A stretch of DNA of 50,235 bases from a virus, in IMG/VR virus record IMGVR_UViG_3300021957_000057, positions 1-50,235 of that record; one strand, 5' to 3'. Positions 1 through 7,376 of the stretch are shown here, piece after piece; positions within the stretch are counted from its first letter, which is position 1, and every line of letters starts with the position of its first letter. Below the pieces are notes generated by a model, which was given only the letters and a program-made list of their open reading frames with translations, did no database searches and was not told the origin of the DNA. The position numbers were made by a program, and so were the translations under genes.

Positions 1-2
1 TT

Positions 3-317
3 AACGTTGAAAAACAACGTTTAGTTGAAACAGCAAAAAGAGAAAAGATTATGAACGAACTGATTGCTCCTTTGAGCAACGATCAGCGCGAGATTATGAC
101 AGACTTACTGGAATCAGTACAAACCACTAGACTACAAAAGTCTTTTGACAAGTACTTACCATCGGTTATCGACGGAAATACTCCAGCAAAGCGTAAGGCA
201 GCAATTACAGAAGGCAAAGAAATTACAGGCAACAGAGAAGAAACAATGACAGCAACTAAAGCAGACGAAGAATCAATCAGTAATGTAGTTGATATTAAAC
301 GTCTTGCTGGATTATAA
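3..317 (+). CDS. 22: Prohead core scaffold protein gp22, C-terminal part
   Basis: The reading frame is open from the window edge (codons from base 3), so this is the end of a longer gene; the internal ATG at 51 is not the start. The visible 104 residues are charged and helical (a run rich in K, E and R, then NELIAPLSNDQREIMTDLLE) and end in VVDIKRLAGL. In T4-like phages gp22 is the main core scaffold on which gp23 assembles; it is cleaved by the gp21 protease and lost before DNA packaging. Its place directly before gp23, with an 11-bp gap, matches the usual T4-like order 22-23. The call rests on this synteny and on composition, as gp22 sequences diverge strongly. Confidence 0.82.
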   Translation, partial: NVEKQRLVETAKREKIMNELIAPLSNDQREIMTDLLESVQTTRLQKSFDKYLPSVIDGNTPAKRKAAITEGKEITGNREETMTATKADEESISNVVDIKRLAGL

Positions 318-331
318 TTAAGGAGATAATG

Positions 332-1507
332 ATGTCAGAACTATTAGAAAGCCGCTGGGTAGACACCAAAACTGCTCTTCTTGAAGGCTTGCAAGGCAAC
401 AAGAAGTCTGTTATGGCTGCTACGCTAGAAAACACCCGCAAGTACTTGTCAGAGAGTGCTACAGCTGGTGCAACAAGTGCGGGTAATGTCGCAACACTAA
501 ATCGTGTGATCCTTCCAGTGATCAGACGTGTAATGCCAACCGTTATTGCTAACGAGTTAGTAGGCGTACAACCAATGACTGGTCCTGTGGGTCAAATCCA
601 CACTCTACGTGTTCGTTATTCAGACACAGTAGGCGCAGGCGCATCAGGTGCAACAGCAGGCGAAGAGGCTCTAAGCCCATTCAAAATTGCTGAAGCATAT
701 TCAGGTAATGCTACATCAGGTAAAGCTGATGCAACAGCAGCACTTGAAGGTGAAGCAGGCAACAGAATGTCAATTCAAATCTTGAAGCAGACAGTAGAAG
801 CTAAGACACGTAAATTGTCAGCTCGCTGGACGTTTGAAGCTGCACAAGACGCACAGTCTATGCACGGTATTGACGTAGAAGCAGAAATCATGGCTGCATT
901 AGCACAAGAGATTACTGCTGAAATTGATCAAGAAGTACTAGCGTCTTTAGACTTACTAGCTGGTGCTGCTGCTGAAACATATGTACAAACAGGTGTTTCA
1001 GGTACAGCTACATTCGTAGGTGACGAGCATGCCGCATTGGCAGTGCAGATCAACCGCGTAAGTAACTTGATTGCACAGCGCACACGTAGAGGTGCAGGTA
1101 ACTGGGCTGTTGTATCGCCATTCGCGTTAACAATCCTACAATCTGCTACAACTTCAGCGTTTGCACGTACAACTGAAGGTGCTTTTGAAGCCCCAACTAA
1201 CACTAAGATGGTTGGTACTTTGAACAACGCTATGAAAGTGTATGTAAACACTTATGCTGCTGATGATTCAGCGGTACTAATCGGCTACAAAGGTTCAAGC
1301 GAATCAGATGCAGCGGCATTCTATTGCCCATACATCCCGCTAATGAGCTCAGGAGTTGTATTGGATCCAGGTACATTCGAACCAACAGTATCATTCATGA
1401 CACGTTATGGATATGTTGAGTTGAATAACACTGCGTCATCGCTTGGTAACGCAGCTGACTACTTGGGTAAAGTAGACATTACTGACACAGCAGTTAGCTT
1501 TAGCTAA
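332..1507 (+). CDS. 23: Major capsid protein gp23
   Basis: This 391-residue protein is the gp23-type HK97-fold capsid subunit. It contains the stretch VIRRVMPTVIANELVGVQPM followed by GPVGQIHTLRVRYS, a hallmark of T4-like capsid proteins (T4 has a similar PALIAFDILGVQPLSGPTGQ region). It is shorter than T4 gp23 (about 520 residues), as in many marine relatives. Two ATGs are adjacent at 329 and 332. The Shine-Dalgarno AAGGAG at 320-325 is 6 bases from the second, so I place the start at 332. Two strong hairpins follow the stop. No late promoter is seen between gp22 and gp23, so both are probably on one transcript begun upstream of the window. Confidence 0.95.
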   Translation: MSELLESRWVDTKTALLEGLQGNKKSVMAATLENTRKYLSESATAGATSAGNVATLNRVILPVIRRVMPTVIANELVGVQPMTGPVGQIHTLRVRYSDTVGAGASGATAGEEALSPFKIAEAYSGNATSGKADATAALEGEAGNRMSIQILKQTVEAKTRKLSARWTFEAAQDAQSMHGIDVEAEIMAALAQEITAEIDQEVLASLDLLAGAAAETYVQTGVSGTATFVGDEHAALAVQINRVSNLIAQRTRRGAGNWAVVSPFALTILQSATTSAFARTTEGAFEAPTNTKMVGTLNNAMKVYVNTYAADDSAVLIGYKGSSESDAAAFYCPYIPLMSSGVVLDPGTFEPTVSFMTRYGYVELNNTASSLGNAADYLGKVDITDTAVSFS

Positions 1508-1528
1508 GTTTAGTTTTACTAAACAGAA

Positions 1529-1555
1529 AATAGGTCCTACGGGGCCTATTTTTTT
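1529..1555 (+). terminator. Intrinsic terminator after gp23
   Basis: A nine-pair stem (AATAGGTCC with GGGCCTATT, one G-U pair) closes a tetraloop and runs directly into seven T residues. It lies 21 bases after the gp23 stop and fits rho-independent termination of the capsid transcript. Confidence 0.85.
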
Positions 1556-1567
1556 GACTTTAATATT

Positions 1568-1602
1568 AAAAGCTCAATACTTAACTGTGTCGAGCTTTTT
1601 TC
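1568..1602 (+). terminator. Second hairpin terminator after gp23
   Basis: AAAAGCTC at 1568-1575 pairs with GAGCTTTT at 1592-1599, followed by more T residues. The 16-base loop is long. With A-runs on one side and T-runs on the other, it could act on both strands as a back-up terminator between gp23 and the next late promoter. Confidence 0.6.
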
Positions 1603-1607
1603 TTATT

Positions 1608-1616
1608 TGATAAATA
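1608..1616 (+). promoter_or_regulatory. T4-type late promoter
   Basis: TGATAAATA matches the T4 late -10 box TATAAATA in seven of eight positions and is followed by CTAATG. No -35 element is expected for gp55-dependent promoters. It lies between the gp23 terminators and the next gene, giving a leader of about 90 bases. Confidence 0.65.
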
Positions 1617-1711
1617 CTAATGTCAGATAGCGAGCCGCAAGGCGGACTTATGCTGCACCACAGCGTAGCCCATAGAACGGGCATAGGACTACTTTTTATA
1701 GGAGAAAACAA
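1617..1711 (+). other. Structured leader of the capsid-associated gene
   Basis: The leader is richer in G and C than its surroundings. It holds two small hairpins: CCGC-AA-GGCGG near 1635-1646 and GCCC...GGGC near 1669-1683. It ends in TATAGGAGAAAACAA, a clear ribosome binding site. No reading frame here has convincing codon use. The ORF from 1620 overlaps the next gene in another frame and I reject it. Function unknown. Confidence 0.4.
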
Positions 1712-2116
1712 ATGGGAAGACCAATTAATAAAAGATTTTTCGGAGAGCCAACAGCAGACGGCAACGAAATTAAAGTACGTTTTCGTGCTACAGGCCAAGC
1801 AGAAGCAAACGGCTGGATTGTAAAGCAATTAGGATCTAAAAAGTTCCGTTGCTATGATGGTACTAATACAATGGATTGTACTTTAGTTGACAAATCACAA
1901 GGTACATTAGCTGTAGGCGAAATGACAATTACTGTAAAAGACGATGGCGGAACAGCTCGTCAAGTTACAAAAATTGCAGGACGCAAAGTAACACTTGACT
2001 CAGGCGTAAGTATTGCTTGGAACTTTAGTAATGCTACCGATGATGGCGCAGTTGAAATGGAAGAAGCTGGTACAGATGATGCATTCACTGGCGCAGACGA
2101 TTTCGAAGCTGACTAA
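1712..2116 (+). CDS. Small conserved capsid-region protein (possible head decoration protein)
   Basis: This 134-residue protein starts MGRPINKRFFGEP and ends in a very acidic tail (EMEEAGTDDAFTGADDFEAD). The middle is predicted to be beta-rich (IKVRFRATG, TLAVGEMTITVKDD). A protein with this N-terminus commonly follows gp23 in marine T4-like phages, as far as I recall, and is carried in virions. I infer a capsid decoration or accessory role from the position between gp23 and the fibre genes, from its own late promoter and from the terminator behind it. No enzymatic motif is visible. The start is fixed by AGGAG at 1701-1705. Confidence 0.7.
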   Translation: MGRPINKRFFGEPTADGNEIKVRFRATGQAEANGWIVKQLGSKKFRCYDGTNTMDCTLVDKSQGTLAVGEMTITVKDDGGTARQVTKIAGRKVTLDSGVSIAWNFSNATDDGAVEMEEAGTDDAFTGADDFEAD

Positions 2117-2123
2117 GATTAGT

Positions 2124-2155
2124 TATGGGGGATTAAGTTCCCCCATATACTTTTT
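2124..2155 (+). terminator. Intrinsic terminator
   Basis: TATGGGGG at 2124-2131 pairs with CCCCCATA at 2140-2147 around an eight-base loop and is followed by TACTTTTT. The perfect GC-rich stem marks the end of the capsid module and the border with the fibre region. Confidence 0.85.
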
Positions 2156-2170
2156 AAATAGGATCAAAGA

Positions 2171-3208
2171 ATGTCAAAATATCTTAACGTAGCAGGAACA
2201 CCGGGCGCACTTAATAGCGGAAACTATACAGTATCTGTTCAATCAGGCGGCTATATAAAGTTGAATACTGGTGTTGCAGCAGGAACAGTTTTTGTTACTG
2301 GTGATTTAGTAGTTGAAGGAAACTTTACAAGACTAGAAACTACTGATACTGTTATTACAGATAGAGTTATCACACTTAATCAAGGCGATGACGGTTCAAA
2401 CGGAATTCAAGGAACTGAGAAATTTTCTGGATTAGAAATTAATCGAGGAAGTATTGCTAATGTATATTTTGGATATGACGAAGATATAAGTGGATTTATA
2501 ATTTATGATCAAAGTAGTAATTTACAAAAACTTAGAACAAGCGGATTAGACACCGGCGGAGCATCGTTATTACTAACTCCAGGAAATCCATCAACGGGTA
2601 CAGGAGCAGCACCTACAGTTTCTGTTCAAAACGTAGTAAACTATGAATACGGTACATTTGAATATGATGCCGGCGGCAATATTAATGGATCATTAAGAAA
2701 TCCAGATGCATTAACTAATGTTCAAGGTGTAGCAGATTATGTTGCATATAACTTTGCTAATGTTTTCTTAAGTCAAATTGGTGACGGATCGTTATCAGTT
2801 ACTAGTATTACTATTGAAGACGAAGAAACAACAAGCAATCCAAGTGTAATAAAATTTGCAATAGACAATAATGTAGTTTCTCAACTGTATGCAGACCGTT
2901 GGGAATTTGATCAAATAAGAGTTGCAGGAACTACTATTGAAACACTAGCAAGTGATGCTGATTTAGTTCTTAGGGCGCCAGGAGTTGGCGGAGTTAAAGT
3001 TGAAGATTCGTTGGTACTAACAAGTGTCCCAGGCGGAGATGATATATCGCCTGAAAATTTAGAACCTTTATATACTAGTGAAGGTATTAAATTATATGCT
3101 TCAAATCAGTCTAACGGAAAAACAGGATTGTTTTTTGTAAACAAAGAACAAACACGAGATGAATTAATAAGTAAAAATAGATCACTGCTATTCAGCATGT
3201 TATTTTAA
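2171..3208 (+). CDS. Virion structural protein, fibre-like
   Basis: A 345-residue beta-rich protein typical of marine T4-like fibre or baseplate-associated proteins. Residues 47-75 read like a registration module (TGDLVVEGNFTRLETTDTVI, then TDRVITLNQGDDGSN). The same modular style occurs in the larger proteins downstream (LVVEGN, DLVLRAPG). No catalytic residues, signal peptide or membrane segment are visible. It starts after AGGA at 2160-2163, and only 9 bases separate it from the next gene, so they are one transcript. I infer it is part of the tail fibre system; its exact position in the virion cannot be given. Confidence 0.65.
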   Translation: MSKYLNVAGTPGALNSGNYTVSVQSGGYIKLNTGVAAGTVFVTGDLVVEGNFTRLETTDTVITDRVITLNQGDDGSNGIQGTEKFSGLEINRGSIANVYFGYDEDISGFIIYDQSSNLQKLRTSGLDTGGASLLLTPGNPSTGTGAAPTVSVQNVVNYEYGTFEYDAGGNINGSLRNPDALTNVQGVADYVAYNFANVFLSQIGDGSLSVTSITIEDEETTSNPSVIKFAIDNNVVSQLYADRWEFDQIRVAGTTIETLASDADLVLRAPGVGGVKVEDSLVLTSVPGGDDISPENLEPLYTSEGIKLYASNQSNGKTGLFFVNKEQTRDELISKNRSLLFSMLF

Positions 3209-3217
3209 GGAAACAAA

Positions 3218-3745
3218 ATGGCAATTAAAAACGCACAATTAAGACAAACATACGTAGACATACTAGACCCAGATGGAGATAATCCGGGTGCGTATGCAGG
3301 TGGAGTGCCACAGAATAAAACATATGCTATTACAAATATTTTAGTTTGTAATAACGGCTCAACAACTGCCCAATTTGATATACACATTGTGCCACAAGGT
3401 AATGCAACAGACAACTTCGTAACTAGAGTTATTAACAACTTAGAATTACCTGCTGGCGAAACATTTACATTTGACAATGAAAAAATTGTTCTTGACCAAG
3501 GCGACAAACTTAGATTTCAGTCAGAACCAGAATATGTAGGACCGTCTATTAATGCTGGTAGTTTTGTAGTTGGAAAAGAATATACAATTGTATCTGCTGG
3601 ATCTACAGATTTCACAGCACTAGGTGCAGCTGATAATAATCCTAGTACAATTTTTACAGCAACTGGAGCAGGTTTAGGATCAGGCACAGCACGGTTGTCA
3701 AGATATACAGTATTATCAGCAACTGTGAGCTATTTGGAAGTATAA
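3218..3745 (+). CDS. Small virion protein with a GSTDFTALGA module
   Basis: A 175-residue protein in two parts. Residues 1-110 look like a small beta-sandwich (YAITNILVCNNGSTTAQFDI), related in layout to the 109-aa and 105-aa proteins at 10716 and 20666. Residues 115-155 carry an inserted module, KEYTIVSAGSTDFTALGAAD, then TIFTATGAGLGSGTA. A divergent copy of this module occurs in the next gene. The stop overlaps the next start by one base (TAATG), so translation is coupled. Probably a fibre or tail accessory protein. The function is not known. Confidence 0.6.
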   Translation: MAIKNAQLRQTYVDILDPDGDNPGAYAGGVPQNKTYAITNILVCNNGSTTAQFDIHIVPQGNATDNFVTRVINNLELPAGETFTFDNEKIVLDQGDKLRFQSEPEYVGPSINAGSFVVGKEYTIVSAGSTDFTALGAADNNPSTIFTATGAGLGSGTARLSRYTVLSATVSYLEV

Positions 3746-4431
3746 TGAGATTAATAAAGCGCCAAACTACTAACCTAAGAAGTATTGCCGGAAAAGGCGT
3801 ACAGTACGACATTGATGATCAAGTGATTGTTGATAGCGAACGTGCATTATTAGTACCTAAAGGCGCAACATCTGAACGTCCAAGCGAATCAGGTATTGCA
3901 ACATCACAAACTGAAGGACAACTTAGATATAACTCAACAACTGAACAATTTGAAGCATACCAAAATGGATCTTGGAGAAATTTAAGATTTAAAGAACCTA
4001 ATAGAGACCCGGGTATTGTACAACAAACATTAACTGGCGCTGATGCAACTAATATTATATTTGGTAAATTAGCAAACCAAACATTATTTGCTCCCTCTCA
4101 AGAAAGGCACATTTTAGTATTTGTTGAAAACGTTTTTCAAATAGCAACAACTAACTATACTATAATACAAAATCCTCCAGCAAGTGACGTAGGTGGAGAA
4201 ATTGATGTAACAACAGCAACACAGGGCACAGAGTATAAAATAACAACCGTTGGTGATACTGATTTTACAACATTAGGCGCAGCTTCTAACAGTGTAGATG
4301 AAGTTTTTGTGCTTAATAGTAATACTCCATTAGGCACAGGCCAAGTAAGGGCATCAGGATATTATCTAAGATTTACATCACCACCTCCTTTTGGAAAAGA
4401 CGTCACTGTATTACATAACTTTGACAAATAA
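3745..4431 (+). CDS. Virion protein with the same inserted module
   Basis: 228 residues. The N-terminal half includes RPSESGIATSQTEGQLRYNS and FEAYQNGSWRNL. This 'RYN..T..FE.Y..G.W' motif recurs in the big fibre proteins downstream (for example RYNTETNLYEGYDGNW at about 10097-10153) and probably marks a short conserved structural element. Residues 155-195 hold a second copy of the EYKITTVGDTDFTTLGAAS module. It is coupled to the gene before by TAATG. Likely a fibre-associated structural protein. Confidence 0.6.
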   Translation: MRLIKRQTTNLRSIAGKGVQYDIDDQVIVDSERALLVPKGATSERPSESGIATSQTEGQLRYNSTTEQFEAYQNGSWRNLRFKEPNRDPGIVQQTLTGADATNIIFGKLANQTLFAPSQERHILVFVENVFQIATTNYTIIQNPPASDVGGEIDVTTATQGTEYKITTVGDTDFTTLGAASNSVDEVFVLNSNTPLGTGQVRASGYYLRFTSPPPFGKDVTVLHNFDK

Positions 4432-4434
4432 ATA
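4427..4434 (+). promoter_or_regulatory. T4-type late promoter
   Basis: AATAAATA matches the late box TATAAATA in seven of eight positions. It overlaps the end of the previous gene and lies 24 bases before the next ATG, with AGAGGGA as the ribosome binding site between. Confidence 0.6.
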
Positions 4435-4458
4435 CATTAGTCAAAGAGGGAAAATAAC

Positions 4459-7242
4459 ATGTCGCAAGTAGGTAGAATTGGTGGTGGCGTACTTAAAAGT
4501 AATCTTGAACGTCAAGGTATTGATCTTGCATTCGAAAACGATTTACTTTATCTAGACGTTAATAATGATCGAATTGGTATTAATACTACATCGATGGCAA
4601 GTCCCGATGTACTTACTACAATTTCTCCAATTAGAACAACTAATGCAATAACAACTGGTACCTTTAACTTAGGTAGTTTTGAATTGCAAGGTAATGCAAT
4701 AACTCAGTTAGTTGAAAATACTATTAACTTAAATTCAACAGGTGATATCTTTGCAACAGGAATTGAAACTGCAAATTTAAAATTTGATGCTAATGAACTT
4801 TCGTCAACTACCGACAATACTAATATAGAACTAAGACCAAACGGAACAGGAACTATTGAAATCCAAAGCTCCTGGAATTCGACTGGTAGTATACATTCAA
4901 CTGGTAATATAACATTTGCAGGTGATTTAACTTTAGGTGACGACGACAATGACAACGTTACTTTTGCTGCTGATGTTAATAGTGACATTCTCCCAAACTT
5001 AACAAATACAAGTGCATTAGGTTCACAGACAAAACGCTGGAACGCTATTTACAGTAATTTATTAAACACTACATCGTCATTTGTAGATGATGTAATTGTA
5101 CAAAGTACTTCACTATCAAGACGCCAAGGCAACATATTTTATGTAAGCACACTCGGTAGTAATGCTAATGTTGGCGATCATCAAAACGGAGCATTTCGTA
5201 CATTGTCACACGCACTTAGCGTAGTTGATGCAAGTACACAAGGTCCAGTAACTATTCACATTTATCCAGGAGAATACGAAGAAGTATTTCCTTTAGTTGT
5301 TCCTGAAAGAATTACTATATCGGGTGAGGATATTAGAAACTGTATTATTAAACCTACTGCCGGAACAAATACAAACAATGCATTTGAAATGAATCAAAAT
5401 GTTACAATTGAAAATCTTACAATTAAAGATTTTTATAGTCCAGGACATGCATTTACTTTTGCTGCTAACACAATAATTACAGAACGTTCCCCGTACATTA
5501 GAAACGTAACAGTTATTACAAAAGGTACAGAATATGCACCTCCTATAAATTGGCTTGCTGTCGGTACTTACATCCAACGCCTTAGTGGATTTTTTAATGA
5601 TGCTGTTAATGGACCATTAGAACCCTTTTTAACAACCCAAAGTCCATCAGGATACTTATATGGCGACCTTAATAATACCAGGAGTAATCCATATCTGCCG
5701 TATTATGCAGAGTCTGGTGCTGAAATTACAACAGCTGACGCTGTAATAGCATATAATATTCATAACGGAACTCAAACTTATGGTTCCGGTACGTGGATAT
5801 ACGATGAATTTATACCTGCATTAAACGCTTTATATATGAGCGACAAAAATACTTACGCAGAATTTTTTGAAGAAGTTCATCCTGATCCAAGATTTTTTGA
5901 AAGCGGAGATGCAGGCAAAGGTGCTTTAATTGATGGAGCAACAACAGGATCTAGTACTAGAGAAGCTAGTATGCTTTTCCATTCAGCTACCTTTATTACT
6001 CCGGGTGTAGACGCTATAACAATGACAAATGGCGTTAGAGTAGAATGGCTTAACTCGTTCACGTATTTTGCTAATAGAGGATTGTATGCAACAAACGGAA
6101 CATTAGGCAGAGCAAATGATAGCACAACATTTGGTGCAGAGATAAGATCAATAGGCTCGGCAAATGTGTATGGTACTAAAGGTGCAGAAGCAGACGGCGC
6201 AAATACACTAATGTATCTAATAGGACATAATTTTGCTTATACCGGTGTTGGTAAAAGTGTATCGAATGATCGAACACTTACTATTACAGCAAACGAAGTT
6301 ACAGAATTAAATTCTGGAAATATATATTACACATCAACTGATGCCGACGGTACATTTAAAGTTGGAGATAACTTTTTTGTAGACTTTGAAACTGGGTCAA
6401 CTAGTATAGATGCTAACACAATTGATTTTAGTGGAATTGGCTCAATATCTGTACGGAATGGTGTTGATCGTTCTTTTATTGACGGATCAAAAGTTGATGT
6501 TGGTAATATTAGGATTACTGGAAATACTTTAACTACTATTGACGGAGATTTAACATTATCTCCAGTTACTGAGTTATTTAATACAGATAATAATGTTTCT
6601 TTAATTCTAAGTAATGGTACAGATATACAAAGAAATAATTTACAAGCTGATATTAGATATAACACAGATTCAAATTTATACGAAGGTTATTCATCGGGTA
6701 ATTTAAGTTTAGGCGGTATATATTCAAGTGATAGACAAGAAAGTATTGATACACATGATACTAATAATACTATAATTCTTAGAGCAGCCGGCGTCCAAGT
6801 AGGCTCTATTGACAGTAATAGTACTAATTTACACGGACTATCAACTGGCGATATTTTGTTTGACAATAATTTAGTAACGACAACACTTTCACAGTCAGAT
6901 CTAGAACTTAAAAGAACTACAGCTACAAATGTAGTAGATGTATATGACTTTGATTTAAAAAATAGTACATTTTATAATACATCGGCCAATAATTTAACAC
7001 TAGCTACAACTAATAATGGTTATGTAAAATTTGGCGGTACAACTGGCTTAGTAGTTCCGGCCGGAACTACTGCTGAACAATCATCAACTCCTGCAGAAGG
7101 TGAAACAAGATATAATACAACAGAAGGTTATATGGAAACTTGGAACACTGAAAAATGGCAAAGAAGTGCTGGTGAAGGCGCAGAAGTTACTGACGAAATA
7201 CTTAAAGAATTAGTCGATATTTACACCATAGTACTTGGTTAA
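4459..7242 (+). CDS. Large fibre protein with right-handed beta-helix domain
   Basis: 927 residues. The start MSQVGRIGGGVLKSNLERQG is shared with the next large protein (MAIGRISGPLLKANLLREGV), so the two are paralogues. Around residue 226 a pectate-lyase-like beta-helix begins (FYVSTLGSNANVGDHQNGAF, then IHIYPGEYEE), a fold used by phages to bind or cut polysaccharide. It is interrupted by a helical insert around residues 360-480. A late module YYTSTDADGTFKVGDNFF follows near residue 625. The C-terminus repeats the RYNTTEGYMETWNTEKW element. No lyase active site can be assigned by eye, so receptor binding is as likely as depolymerisation. Confidence 0.72.
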   Translation: MSQVGRIGGGVLKSNLERQGIDLAFENDLLYLDVNNDRIGINTTSMASPDVLTTISPIRTTNAITTGTFNLGSFELQGNAITQLVENTINLNSTGDIFATGIETANLKFDANELSSTTDNTNIELRPNGTGTIEIQSSWNSTGSIHSTGNITFAGDLTLGDDDNDNVTFAADVNSDILPNLTNTSALGSQTKRWNAIYSNLLNTTSSFVDDVIVQSTSLSRRQGNIFYVSTLGSNANVGDHQNGAFRTLSHALSVVDASTQGPVTIHIYPGEYEEVFPLVVPERITISGEDIRNCIIKPTAGTNTNNAFEMNQNVTIENLTIKDFYSPGHAFTFAANTIITERSPYIRNVTVITKGTEYAPPINWLAVGTYIQRLSGFFNDAVNGPLEPFLTTQSPSGYLYGDLNNTRSNPYLPYYAESGAEITTADAVIAYNIHNGTQTYGSGTWIYDEFIPALNALYMSDKNTYAEFFEEVHPDPRFFESGDAGKGALIDGATTGSSTREASMLFHSATFITPGVDAITMTNGVRVEWLNSFTYFANRGLYATNGTLGRANDSTTFGAEIRSIGSANVYGTKGAEADGANTLMYLIGHNFAYTGVGKSVSNDRTLTITANEVTELNSGNIYYTSTDADGTFKVGDNFFVDFETGSTSIDANTIDFSGIGSISVRNGVDRSFIDGSKVDVGNIRITGNTLTTIDGDLTLSPVTELFNTDNNVSLILSNGTDIQRNNLQADIRYNTDSNLYEGYSSGNLSLGGIYSSDRQESIDTHDTNNTIILRAAGVQVGSIDSNSTNLHGLSTGDILFDNNLVTTTLSQSDLELKRTTATNVVDVYDFDLKNSTFYNTSANNLTLATTNNGYVKFGGTTGLVVPAGTTAEQSSTPAEGETRYNTTEGYMETWNTEKWQRSAGEGAEVTDEILKELVDIYTIVLG

Positions 7243-7253
7243 TCCTAAAAAAC

Positions 7254-7261
7254 GATAAATA
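7254..7261 (+). promoter_or_regulatory. T4-type late promoter
   Basis: GATAAATA lies 12 bases after the stop of the first beta-helix gene and gives a leader of about 110 bases to the second one. Confidence 0.65.
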
Positions 7262-7376
7262 ATATTAATGCAGAGTATGACCAATACCTGCAGGGTCAGA
7301 CTGTGGTTAGCCAGCAAAGAACCCAAGGGGTGAAAATTCGGCTAGAGGGACAGGATCCCCGTACTGAGGAGAAGAG
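7262..7376 (+). other. Long leader of the second beta-helix gene
   Basis: At about 115 bases this is the longest leader in the window, and it is richer in G and C than its neighbours. It contains the palindrome CCTGCAGG, a possible GGGGT...ATCCCC pairing near 7327-7353, and a good ribosome binding site, GAGGAG, at 7368-7373. No convincing ORF is seen. A structured regulatory leader is possible but unproven. Confidence 0.35.

Noticed and set aside
928-1251. 107-codon minus-strand ORF within gp23
   Set aside because: Shadow of the capsid gene, whose sequence is clearly conserved in the other frame.
1620-1823. 67-codon ORF in the leader before the capsid-associated gene
   Set aside because: It starts in the structured leader, overlaps a better-supported gene in another frame and has no ribosome binding site.
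5545-5915. Insert in the first beta-helix protein as an inserted enzyme domain
   Set aside because: It is helical and rich in Y and N, but no catalytic motif is visible. Kept only as an insert of unknown role.
7262-7376. Possible tRNA in the long leader
   Set aside because: No TTCGAAT-type T-loop with flanking stem and no four-arm fold could be found by eye.
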